Assembly: GCA_041918615.1 (NCBI GenBank)
Contig: JAYRVH010000047.1
Location: forward strand, 26,199 to 90,198
Direction: 5' to 3'
Source of the DNA: JAEUJM01 sp041918615
GTDB taxonomy: Bacteria > Actinomycetota > Acidimicrobiia > Acidimicrobiales > DATDAH01
Length of the DNA stretch: 64,000 nt
Both the position numbers and the translations under genes were made by a program. The stretch's first letter is position 1. Each line of letters begins with the position of its first letter. The notes beneath the pieces were generated by a model. It saw only the letters and a program-made list of their open reading frames with translations. It ran no database searches and had not been told where the DNA came from. This document shows, piece after piece, positions 51,452 to 59,264 of this stretch.

Positions 51452-52270
51452 ATGAGCGAACACGCCACAACTGCCTCGCGCACGGGAACCTTTCTCTGGG
51501 AAGGTCGGCGACTGGCCTACGAGGAGTACGGGGAGGGCGATCACCTCTTCCTGTACATGCACGGGATCCTCATGGACTCCGAGATGAACCGGGACCTGGC
51601 CCGGACGCTGGCCGCCAGGGGCCACCGCGTGGTCCTGCTCGACCTGTTGGGCCACGGGCGCAGCGACAAGCCGACCCACGCCAGCGAATACCGCATGGAC
51701 ACCTACGCCGACCAGGCCGTCGCGTGCCTCGACCACCTCGGGGCGGACGAGGCCATCATCGGCGGCGTCTCGCTCGGCGCCAACGTCAGCCTCCACATGG
51801 CGGTCAGGGCCCCCGAACGGGTCACCGCCCTGGTGCTCGAGATGCCCGTGCTCGAATGGGCGGTGCCGGCCGCCGCCATGTTGTTCACGCCGCTCGTCGT
51901 CGGCCTGCACTACGCCCGACCCTTGTTCGCCGGCCTCTCGGTGCTCGCCAAGCGCTTCCCCCGCACCCCGATCGCGGCGCTCAACAGCGCCGTCCGGGGG
52001 TTCTCGGCCCCACCCGAGGTTCTGGCCGCCATCCTCCACGGCGTGCTCGTCGGCCCGGTCGCCCCTTCGGGCCGGGAGCGGTCACAGATCAAGGCCCCGG
52101 CCATCGTCATCGCGCACCGGCGCGACCTGATCCATCCCTTCAGCGACGCCGAGAACCTCGTCGGGCAACTGCCCGACGCCGAGTTGGTGGCCGCCCACTC
52201 GTCGGCCGAGCTGCGGCTCCGACCCGACCGGCTCACCGACGAGATCGCCGCCTTCCTCGATCGGGTCTGA
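51452..52270 (+). CDS. Alpha/beta hydrolase
   Basis: A 272-aa soluble alpha/beta hydrolase with FLYMHGILMDSEMNRDL (oxyanion HG), LLDLLGHGRSDKP and the nucleophile elbow GGVSLGANVS (Ser about 107). The late His expected of the triad is not in the usual GxH context (AHSSAEL), so activity is less certain. A DosR-like box stands at the class II activator position, so induction under hypoxia or stasis is likely if such a regulator exists. The substrate is unknown. Confidence 0.88.
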   Translation: MSEHATTASRTGTFLWEGRRLAYEEYGEGDHLFLYMHGILMDSEMNRDLARTLAARGHRVVLLDLLGHGRSDKPTHASEYRMDTYADQAVACLDHLGADEAIIGGVSLGANVSLHMAVRAPERVTALVLEMPVLEWAVPAAAMLFTPLVVGLHYARPLFAGLSVLAKRFPRTPIAALNSAVRGFSAPPEVLAAILHGVLVGPVAPSGRERSQIKAPAIVIAHRRDLIHPFSDAENLVGQLPDAELVAAHSSAELRLRPDRLTDEIAAFLDRV

Positions 52271-52273
52271 AGT

Positions 52274-52303
52274 CCCGCCCCACCCTCTCCCGCCCCACCC
52301 TCT
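52274..52303. repeat. Two-copy 15-base tandem repeat
   Basis: CCCGCCCCACCCTCT occurs twice head to tail between the convergent hydrolase and prim-pol genes. Confidence 0.8.
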
Positions 52304-52328
52304 CCCTACCACCCCGCCCCGGTCCGGC

Positions 52329-53351
52329 TCAGGTCGCCGGGGCCGCGCAGGCCAGGTAGAGCGTCACGCCGAAGCGGCCCACGTCGCCGTGGCCGTGGTC
52401 CCACCCGCCCCGGATCCGAGCGGCGCAGGTGGCCATGCCGTACTGCCCGATGGCGGCGACCACGGCCGGCCGGCAGCGCTCGGCCGCCTCCCCCACCACC
52501 CGTCCCACCTCGAGGCCGTGCACGCGCACCCCGAGGGTGTGCCGATCATGGGAATCGCCGAGGAAGGGGACCAGTTCGGCCACGACCTCCTGGTCCACTC
52601 CTTTGGCCCGACGCCTGCCCGTCAACTCGAGCAATTCACGCTGGTGCCGGAACTCGCCCACCACCGCAACGGCCGCCCCTCGGGGCAGGGTCGGGGCCCC
52701 GTGGCTCGGGGGGCCGGGGCGGGTGGGCTCGTCGAGGACGAGCGCCAACTGCTCGACGCCGCCCTGCGGTCGACGGGCCAGGTCGACCAGCCAGTCGGGT
52801 GCGGCGGCGACCAGGTGCCCCTCGGGCTCATGGGCGACCTCCCAGTGGTAAGCCATGGCGGACGAGTGGACGCTCGGCGGGATCGTCACCAACCCGCCGT
52901 CGGCCTGGATCGCCAGGCCCGGGGCCACGGGCCCACTCGGCAACCTCGGGCCCTGATGGCGGAAGAACACCTGGCGCTCGACACCGGCGAGGCGGGCCTC
53001 GGGGCACGATGGGAGCGGCCCCGAGGTTGCCTCGAGATGCGCGAGGGTGCCGTCGCCACCCCGACGGTGGTCGATGTCGAGGACCAACAGGCCGGACAGC
53101 ATGCCGGTGACCACCCCGAGGTTGGCGTCGGGCCAACGGCGCCACCACCGGCCCACCTCGGCGATGCCGGCCCGGTGGTGCTCGAACGGCTCGGCCGGCA
53201 CCCGGGGATGACGACCGGGCGTCGGGCACGCCGGGTCGCCACAGGTGCAGCGACCGAGCGGCGCTGTGTGCAGCGGCACGACCGACCACCCCCAGTCGAT
53301 GGCAGCCACGGCCGCGACCATCGCCGGCGGGTCGGGCGCAGCTTCTGGCAT
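52329..53351 (-). CDS. Bifunctional DNA primase/polymerase N-terminal (prim-pol) domain protein
   Basis: A 340-aa protein with the prim-pol fold: DWGWSVVPLHTAPLGRCTCGDPACPTPGRHPRV (with a Cys zinc knuckle), GRWWRRWPDANLGVVTG, LLVLDIDHRRGG (metal-binding Asp-x-Asp) and RQVFFRHQGPR. The C-terminal half is less conserved. Such proteins occur in actinobacterial chromosomes as well as in phages and plasmids; here no helicase, integrase or replication gene is nearby, so a repair or stress primase is as likely as a mobile-element remnant. The ATG at 53351 fits the family N-terminus. Confidence 0.85.
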   Translation of the reverse strand: MPEAAPDPPAMVAAVAAIDWGWSVVPLHTAPLGRCTCGDPACPTPGRHPRVPAEPFEHHRAGIAEVGRWWRRWPDANLGVVTGMLSGLLVLDIDHRRGGDGTLAHLEATSGPLPSCPEARLAGVERQVFFRHQGPRLPSGPVAPGLAIQADGGLVTIPPSVHSSAMAYHWEVAHEPEGHLVAAAPDWLVDLARRPQGGVEQLALVLDEPTRPGPPSHGAPTLPRGAAVAVVGEFRHQRELLELTGRRRAKGVDQEVVAELVPFLGDSHDRHTLGVRVHGLEVGRVVGEAAERCRPAVVAAIGQYGMATCAARIRGGWDHGHGDVGRFGVTLYLACAAPAT

Positions 53352-53410
53352 GGTGCCAGTCAACGCCCCGGCCCGCCCCCCGTCCAGCGCCGAACCCGCA
53401 CCCCCACCTG

Positions 53411-53452
53411 TTCCTGGTACCGGGTTCCTGGTATCGGGTTCCTGGTACCGGC
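53411..53452. repeat. Three-copy 14-base tandem repeat (TTCCTGGTACCGGG)
   Basis: Three consecutive near-identical 14-base units in the gap between the prim-pol and aminotransferase genes. Units 1 and 3 contain the palindrome GGTACC; the middle one has GGTATC. Confidence 0.85.
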
Positions 53453-53543
53453 GCTCGTCGTCCGAGCGGTGATCCCGATCCCGGGAGGGCGAAGGGACCG
53501 AAGCGGGGGGTAAGGGGGTGGGTCGGGAGCAGGGTGGCTGTCG

Positions 53544-53556
53544 TAGGATCGGCCCG
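53544..53556 (+). promoter_or_regulatory. Leaderless promoter of the aminotransferase
   Basis: TAGGAT (53544-53549), CGGCCC, GTG at 53556. The same CGGCCC spacer occurs at the sulfatase start (54822). Confidence 0.6.
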
Positions 53557-54770
53557 TGATCGGCCCCGACGACTACCCCGACCGAGACGCGGCGGAGGCC
53601 GCCTTCGCCGCCCATGTGGACCCGGGCAAGGTCGACCTGTGGCGCCTCGGCGGGCTGCAACTCGTGATGGGCGAGCGCGAAGGGGCCCGGTTCCGGGACG
53701 CCTACTCGGGCCGGTGGTTCTACAACTGCCACTCCAACGGCGGCGTGTTCAACCTGGGCCACCGCAACCCCCGCGTCATCGCGGCCGTGCGGGCGGGCCT
53801 CGACCGAGCTGACATCGGCAACCACCACCTCGTCAGCGCCTACCGGGCCGCCGCTGCGGAGCGACTCGCGGCGACGACGGACGGGGCGCTGCCGGGCGTG
53901 GTCTTCTCGGTGGGCGGCGGCGAGGCCGTCGACCTCGCGCTCAAGGTGGCGCGGGCCCACACCGGCCGCGACGCGATCGTGTCGGTGGAGGGCGCCTACC
54001 ACGGGCACACCGGCCTGGCCCTCGCCGCAGGGAGCCCCGACGAGCAGTTGCTGTTCCGTCACCGCCTGCCGGGGTTCGAACGGGTGCCCTACAACGACCT
54101 CGCCGCCATGACCGCCCGTATCGACGAGCGCACCGCCGCGGTCATCCTCGAGGCCATTCCGGCCACGGCGGGCTTCCCGATGCCCGAGCCCGGCTATCTG
54201 GCCGGCATCGAGGCCGCCTGCCGCGCCGCGGGCGCGATGCTCGTGATGGACGAGGTGCAGACCGGCCTCGGCCGCACCGGAACCGTCTGGTACCACCAGC
54301 AGGAAGGGATCACCCCTGACCTGTTGATCACCGGCAAGGGCCTCTCGGGCGGCATCTACCCAATCGCGGCCACGCTCATGACGACCGATGTGCACCGGTT
54401 CTTCGGCGAGCACCCGTTCTCTCACGTGTCCACCTTCGGGGGTGCCGACCTCGGGTGCGTGGCCGCCGCCGAGGTCTGCGACATCATCACCGAGGACGGC
54501 TTCGCCGACCGGGTCGAGGCGGTCGGCCGCACGTTCGAGGAGGCCTTCGCCGACCTCGACTTCGGCATCCGGCGTCGTGGCCTGCTGCTCGCCCTCACCT
54601 TCGGCGACCGCCACGGCGGCATGACCGCCATGAAGCGCCTCTTCGACCGGGGGGTGTACGCCTTCTTCGCGAGCTACGACCCGTCCGTGCTCCAGTTCAA
54701 GCCCGCGCTGACCGTCACCGACGACGATGTCGAGGCCATCATCGCCATCGTCCGCCGCACCTTCGCCTGA
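53556..54770 (+). CDS. Class III PLP-dependent aminotransferase
   Basis: A 404-aa fold-type I aminotransferase. FNLGHRNPRVIAAV, VEGAYHGHTGLALAAG and MLVMDEVQTGLGRTG are class III signatures, and the PLP Lys is about residue 261 in ITGKGLSGGIYP. It resembles acetylornithine/4-aminobutyrate or omega-amino acid aminotransferases, but the substrate is open. It precedes the sulfatase operon, which has an almost identical promoter. Confidence 0.92.
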   Translation: MIGPDDYPDRDAAEAAFAAHVDPGKVDLWRLGGLQLVMGEREGARFRDAYSGRWFYNCHSNGGVFNLGHRNPRVIAAVRAGLDRADIGNHHLVSAYRAAAAERLAATTDGALPGVVFSVGGGEAVDLALKVARAHTGRDAIVSVEGAYHGHTGLALAAGSPDEQLLFRHRLPGFERVPYNDLAAMTARIDERTAAVILEAIPATAGFPMPEPGYLAGIEAACRAAGAMLVMDEVQTGLGRTGTVWYHQQEGITPDLLITGKGLSGGIYPIAATLMTTDVHRFFGEHPFSHVSTFGGADLGCVAAAEVCDIITEDGFADRVEAVGRTFEEAFADLDFGIRRRGLLLALTFGDRHGGMTAMKRLFDRGVYAFFASYDPSVLQFKPALTVTDDDVEAIIAIVRRTFA

Positions 54771-54809
54771 TCGGCACCCCGGCCCTATCTTTTGCCACTC
54801 TTCGTGTCA

Positions 54810-54822
54810 TAAGATCGGCCCA
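54810..54822 (+). promoter_or_regulatory. Leaderless promoter of the sulfatase operon
   Basis: TAAGAT (54810-54815), CGGCCC, ATG at 54822. Confidence 0.6.
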
Positions 54823-57092
54823 TGACGAACTACGAGCCGTTCGAGGGTGCCATCGCGCGGACACAGGCCGAGTCGACCCCGTGGTGGCCGACGCCACCCC
54901 ATCCGGGCGACGACGCCCCCAACGTGGTCGTCATCCTCATCGACGACCTCGGGTTCTCGCAGTTCGGGTGCTTCGGGTCCGACATCGAGACGCCGAACAT
55001 CGACCGTCTGGCCGCCGGTGGCCTCCGCTACACCAACTTCCACGTCACCCCGCTCTGCTCGCCCACCCGAGCCGCGCTGTTGACGGGTCGCAACCACCAC
55101 AGCGTGGGCGTGCGCTCCGTCTCCAACTTCAACAGCGGCTACCCGCACATGCGGGGCCACATCTCGAACCACGCCACCACCGTGGCCGAGGTGCTCCGCG
55201 ACGAGGGCTACGCCACCTTCGCCGTGGGCAAGTGGCACCTGTGCGCCATGGAGAACGCCTCGGCTGCCGGCCCCTACGACCAGTGGCCCTGCCAGCGGGG
55301 CTTCGACCGGTTCTACGGGTTCATGGAGGGCGAGACCGACCAGTTCCACCCCGAGCTGGTCTACGACAACCACGCGGTCGAGCCGCCCGCCGGGCCCGAC
55401 GAGGGCTACCACCTCAGCGAGGACCTGGTCGACCACGCCATCGGCTTCGTGCACGACACCAAGTCGATCCGGCCCGACCGGCCGTTCTTCCTCTACCTGG
55501 CGTTCGGTGCCACCCACGCCCCCCATCAGGCCCCGCCCGACTACCTCGAGAAGTACCGCGGCCGTTACGACGCCGGTTGGGACGTGGCCCGCGAACAGTG
55601 GTTCGCCCGGCAGATCGACCAGGGGCTCCTGCCTGCCGAGACCGAGCTCGCGCCGCGGAACCCGGGGGTCGAGGCGTGGGACGAGCTCCCCGACAACCAG
55701 CGCCGGCTCGCCTCACGCATGCAAGAGGCATTCGCCGCGTTCCTCGACCACACCGACGCCCAGATCGGCCGGGTCGTCGACACCCTCGAAGCGCTCGGCG
55801 AGCTCGACAACACCATGATCGTGCTGCTGTCCGACAACGGGGCCAGCCAGGAGGGCGGCCCGTTCGGGGTGATGCACGAGATGAAGTTCTTCAACTTCCT
55901 GCTCGAGACCCCCGACGAGGCCGTTCGACGCCTCGACGACATCGGCGGCCCCCACAGCCACGCCAACTACCCGTGGGGATGGGCCCAGGCCGGGAACACC
56001 CCGTTCAAGTGGTACAAGCAGAACACCCACGAGGGCGGGGTCCACGTGCCGCTCATCGTGCACTGGCCTGCCGCGATCGACGACGCCGGCGGGCGCCGCG
56101 ACCAGTTCCACCACGTGAACGACATCGTGCCCACGATCTACGAGGCCCTCGGCGTGACGGCCCCCGACCTCTACCGCGGCCGTGAGCAGATGCCGATCAC
56201 CGGGACGTCGATGCGCTACTCGTTCGACGACGCCGAGGCGCCCACCGCCAAGGCCGTCCAGTACTACGAGATGATGGGCCACCGAGGCATCTACGCCGAC
56301 GGTTGGAAGGCCGTCACCAGGCACCAGGCGGGCACCTCGTTCGACGACGACGACTGGGAGCTCTACCACCTCGACGCGGACCGGTCCGAGTGCAACGACC
56401 TCGCCGCCGAGATGCCGGAGAAGGTGGCCGAGCTCGTCGCGCTCTGGTGGCGCGAAGCCGAGGCGAACGGCGTTCTGCCCCTCGACGACCGCACCATCGA
56501 GCTCTTCGGCGCCCGCTTCCGCGACCACTCGCCCCACCCGCCCAGCCGTCATTACACCTACTACCCCCCGATGACCCCGCTGCCCGGGCAGGTCGCCGCC
56601 GCCCTCGGCGGCCGGAGCTGGGACCTGCTCGCCACCATCGACCGCCCGGCAGGTGCGGGGGGCGTGCTCTACGCCACCGGAACCGGCAACTCGGGCTTCA
56701 GCCTCTTCGTGCAGGACGACCACCTCGTGTTCGACTACAACTGCTTCGCCGAGCACCACGTCGTCGTGTCCGACGCCCCGGTGCCCGGCGGTGCATCGGT
56801 GGTCGGCGTCCGGTTCCGTCGCGACGGCGAGGGCGACGGCGGTCGGGCGACCCTGGTGATCGACGGTGCCTCGAGCGGCGAGGTCTCGTTCCCCTTCGCC
56901 ATGCGCATGATCAGCAGCGTCGGCCCGAGCGTGGGGTACGACCACGGCTCACCGGTGAGCGAGCACTACCACGACGCCTTCCCCTTCGAGGGCCGCCTCG
57001 AGCGGGTGGACATCACCCTCGTGAAGCCGGGCGCGAGCGATGCGGCCGAGGACGCGGCCACCGACGAGCGCTCCACCATGTCCCGCCAGTGA
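54822..57092 (+). CDS. Arylsulfatase (formylglycine type I sulfatase)
   Basis: A 756-aa sulfatase: NVVVILIDDLGFSQFGCFG metal-binding Asp pair, formylglycine motif C79-SPTRAALLTGR, VGKWHL, LSDNGAS, and a C-terminal domain of about 200 residues (from LFGARFRDHSPH) typical of large actinobacterial arylsulfatases. There is no signal peptide, so it is probably cytoplasmic. Cys79 must be converted to formylglycine by a generating enzyme encoded elsewhere. The stop overlaps the next gene (GTGA), starting a coupled operon with a DsbA-like protein, an MDMPI-type protein and a TetR regulator. Confidence 0.95.
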   Translation: MTNYEPFEGAIARTQAESTPWWPTPPHPGDDAPNVVVILIDDLGFSQFGCFGSDIETPNIDRLAAGGLRYTNFHVTPLCSPTRAALLTGRNHHSVGVRSVSNFNSGYPHMRGHISNHATTVAEVLRDEGYATFAVGKWHLCAMENASAAGPYDQWPCQRGFDRFYGFMEGETDQFHPELVYDNHAVEPPAGPDEGYHLSEDLVDHAIGFVHDTKSIRPDRPFFLYLAFGATHAPHQAPPDYLEKYRGRYDAGWDVAREQWFARQIDQGLLPAETELAPRNPGVEAWDELPDNQRRLASRMQEAFAAFLDHTDAQIGRVVDTLEALGELDNTMIVLLSDNGASQEGGPFGVMHEMKFFNFLLETPDEAVRRLDDIGGPHSHANYPWGWAQAGNTPFKWYKQNTHEGGVHVPLIVHWPAAIDDAGGRRDQFHHVNDIVPTIYEALGVTAPDLYRGREQMPITGTSMRYSFDDAEAPTAKAVQYYEMMGHRGIYADGWKAVTRHQAGTSFDDDDWELYHLDADRSECNDLAAEMPEKVAELVALWWREAEANGVLPLDDRTIELFGARFRDHSPHPPSRHYTYYPPMTPLPGQVAAALGGRSWDLLATIDRPAGAGGVLYATGTGNSGFSLFVQDDHLVFDYNCFAEHHVVVSDAPVPGGASVVGVRFRRDGEGDGGRATLVIDGASSGEVSFPFAMRMISSVGPSVGYDHGSPVSEHYHDAFPFEGRLERVDITLVKPGASDAAEDAATDERSTMSRQ

Positions 57093-57784
57093 CCTCCCCC
57101 GCCCCGGCACCGCGCGATCCCACCTCGGTCGACTTCCACTTCGACATCATGTGCCCCTACGCCTACCAGACCTCGCTCTGGATGCGTGAGGTGCGCGACA
57201 CCGCCGGCATCGACGTGAACTGGCGGTTCTTCAGCCTGGAGGACATCAACCGGGCAGAGGGCAAGAAGCACCCCTGGGAGCGGCCGTGGTCCTACGGCTG
57301 GTCGATGATGCGGGTCGGGGCGCTCCTGCGGCGCATCGACATGCAACTGCTCGACCAGTGGTACCTGGCCGCGGGCACGGCCCTCCACGTGGACGGGCGC
57401 AAGCCGCACCGGCCCGAGGTGGCCGAGGCCCTGCTCACCGAGCTCGACCTCGACCCCGCCTACGTGCAACAGGCGATCGACGACTCCACCACCCACGACG
57501 AGGTGATGGCCGACTATCAGCGGGTGGTGGAGGCCGGGGGTTGGGGGGTGCCGACACTCGTCTTCGCGGACGGCCAGGCCCTCTTCGGCCCCGTGCTCAT
57601 CGACCCGCCCACCGGAGACGCGGCCGTGCGCCTGTGGCGTTCGGTGACCGGGTGGCTGGAATTCCCCAACGTCTACGAGATCCAGCGGCCCAAGCGACGC
57701 GCCGACGTCGAGGCCATCGCCACCGCGTTCACGCCCTACTTCGAGGCCCGCGACTGGGTCAGCATCCAGAAGGAGACCCCCTGA
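57089..57784 (+). CDS. DsbA-family thioredoxin-fold oxidoreductase (CPYA)
   Basis: A 231-aa DsbA-like protein of the HCCA isomerase/FrnE-like type without a signal peptide: VDFHFDIMCPYAYQTSLWMREV at the start and GGWGVPTLVFADGQALFGPVL (cis-Pro loop) late. The active site reads CPYA with only one Cys, as in glutathione/mycothiol-S-transferase-like members. Its GTG overlaps the sulfatase stop and its stop overlaps the following gene, so all three are coupled. It may use mycothiol on a product of the sulfatase. Confidence 0.88.
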   Translation: MTSPAPAPRDPTSVDFHFDIMCPYAYQTSLWMREVRDTAGIDVNWRFFSLEDINRAEGKKHPWERPWSYGWSMMRVGALLRRIDMQLLDQWYLAAGTALHVDGRKPHRPEVAEALLTELDLDPAYVQQAIDDSTTHDEVMADYQRVVEAGGWGVPTLVFADGQALFGPVLIDPPTGDAAVRLWRSVTGWLEFPNVYEIQRPKRRADVEAIATAFTPYFEARDWVSIQKETP

Positions 57785-58605
57785 TGCCCACCACCGTGGA
57801 CCACGACCACCACGTCACCCTGCTCGCCGAGGAGTGGGCGGCCATCGACGACCTCTACACCGGGTTCGACGACGGGCACTACGCCACCGCCACCTGCCTG
57901 CCGGGCTGGACGGTGAAGGACCAGCTCAGCCACCTGCTCGGCACAGAGGCGATGCTCGACGGCGAGCCCACTCCGTCGGTCGACGTGTCGCACCTCACGC
58001 ACCTGCGCAACGACATCGCCCGCGCCGGCGAGGCCTGGGTGGAATCCCTGCGCGCCGTGCCGGGGCCCGACGTGCTCGACCGCTTCCGTTCGGTCACGCA
58101 GCGTCGGCTGGCCTCGTTGCGGGCGATGACCCAGGCGGACTTCGACGCACCGTCGTGGACACCAGCAGGCCCCGACGAGACCTACGGCCGCTTCATGCGC
58201 ATCCGCCACTACGACTGCTTCCTGCACGAGCACGACACACGGGCGGCCGTCGGAGCGCCCGACCGCGACGATCCTTCCCATGTGCGGTCTGCACTCGACG
58301 AGGTGGCCACCGGCCTCGGCTACATCGTGGGGCGGAAGGCGGGCCTCCCGGCGGGCAGCTGCGTACGCATCGACGTCGAGGGCTCGGTGAACGACACGTG
58401 GCTGATCGAGGTCACCGACCGGGCCCGGGTGGTCGAGCACCTCGACGGTGGGCCGACCGTCGCCATCACCCTTCCCACCATGTTGTTCCTCCGGCTCACC
58501 GGCGGCCGCCAGGACCCGGTGCCCCATGTCGGCACCGACATCGCGCTCTCGGGCGACGATGCGCTCGCCCGGCAGCTCGCCACCCACCTCGCAGTCACGA
58601 TCTGA
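57784..58605 (+). CDS. Maleylpyruvate isomerase-type (mycothiol-dependent, DinB-fold) protein
   Basis: A 273-aa protein with the MDMPI N-terminal DinB fold: ATCLPGWTVKDQLSHLLGTEAML, with metal-type His in the DQLSHLLG helix and a later FMRIRHYDCFLHEHDTR, followed by an SCP2-like C-terminal region. The family uses a metal and often mycothiol. Start and stop overlaps place it in the sulfatase operon. Together with the DsbA-like protein this suggests thiol-dependent processing of a desulfated compound. Confidence 0.9.
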   Translation: MPTTVDHDHHVTLLAEEWAAIDDLYTGFDDGHYATATCLPGWTVKDQLSHLLGTEAMLDGEPTPSVDVSHLTHLRNDIARAGEAWVESLRAVPGPDVLDRFRSVTQRRLASLRAMTQADFDAPSWTPAGPDETYGRFMRIRHYDCFLHEHDTRAAVGAPDRDDPSHVRSALDEVATGLGYIVGRKAGLPAGSCVRIDVEGSVNDTWLIEVTDRARVVEHLDGGPTVAITLPTMLFLRLTGGRQDPVPHVGTDIALSGDDALARQLATHLAVTI

Positions 58606-58615
58606 CGGCCCGCCC

Positions 58616-59224
58616 ATGCCCGCGGAAGCAGCAGAGTCGGTGGACGGCAGGACGGCCCGGCGCGACCGCAACCGCGAGGCGGTGCTCGACGCCGTCATCG
58701 AGCTGTTCACCGAAGGCGCCCTCGACCCGGGGGCCGCCGACGTGGCCGACCGATCGGGTGTCTCCCTCCGGTCGGTGTACCGGTACTTCGACGACCTCGA
58801 CGAGCTCGCCCGGGCGGCCATCGCCCGCCAGATGGAGCGCTTCGCCCCCCTCTCGGAGATCCCCGACCTCGGCCAGGGGCCGCTCGGCGACCGCATCGAG
58901 CGGATCGTGGTCGGGCGGACCAAGCTCTACGAGGCCATCGCCCCGACTCGTCGGGCGGCCCTCCAGCGGGCAGCCGAGAACCCGATCATCGCCAGGCAGA
59001 TCGAGGTCACCCTCGGGCTGCTCCGTCGACAGGTCGAGAAGATGTTCGCGGTGGAGCTGGCGGCCATGGGCGCCGCCGAACGGCGCGAAGTCGCCGCGGC
59101 GCTCGACCTGCTGTTGGGGTTCGACGCCTTCGAGCACCTGCACCGCAGCGGTGGTCTGACCGGCACTGACGCCCGACGGGTGGTGACCCGGGCCGTCGCC
59201 GCGCTCTTCGGCACCGCCCGCTGA
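58616..59224 (+). CDS. TetR-family transcriptional regulator
   Basis: A 202-aa TetR regulator: helix-turn-helix in REAVLDAVIELFTEGALDPGAADVADRSGVSLRSVYRYFDDLDEL and a helical ligand domain. It ends the sulfatase operon (10 bases after the MDMPI gene) and probably represses it in response to substrate. No convincing palindrome is seen at the operon promoter. The palindrome at 19434 is too far away to assign. Confidence 0.93.
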   Translation: MPAEAAESVDGRTARRDRNREAVLDAVIELFTEGALDPGAADVADRSGVSLRSVYRYFDDLDELARAAIARQMERFAPLSEIPDLGQGPLGDRIERIVVGRTKLYEAIAPTRRAALQRAAENPIIARQIEVTLGLLRRQVEKMFAVELAAMGAAERREVAAALDLLLGFDAFEHLHRSGGLTGTDARRVVTRAVAALFGTAR

Positions 59225-59264
59225 CGACCCCGGTTCCCGACCCGGTCGCTCGCGTCGGCAGGAG

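Noticed and set aside
52329..53351. Prim-pol gene as evidence of a prophage or plasmid integration
   Set aside because: No integrase, helicase, capsid or attachment-site genes are nearby, and the neighbours are metabolic genes.
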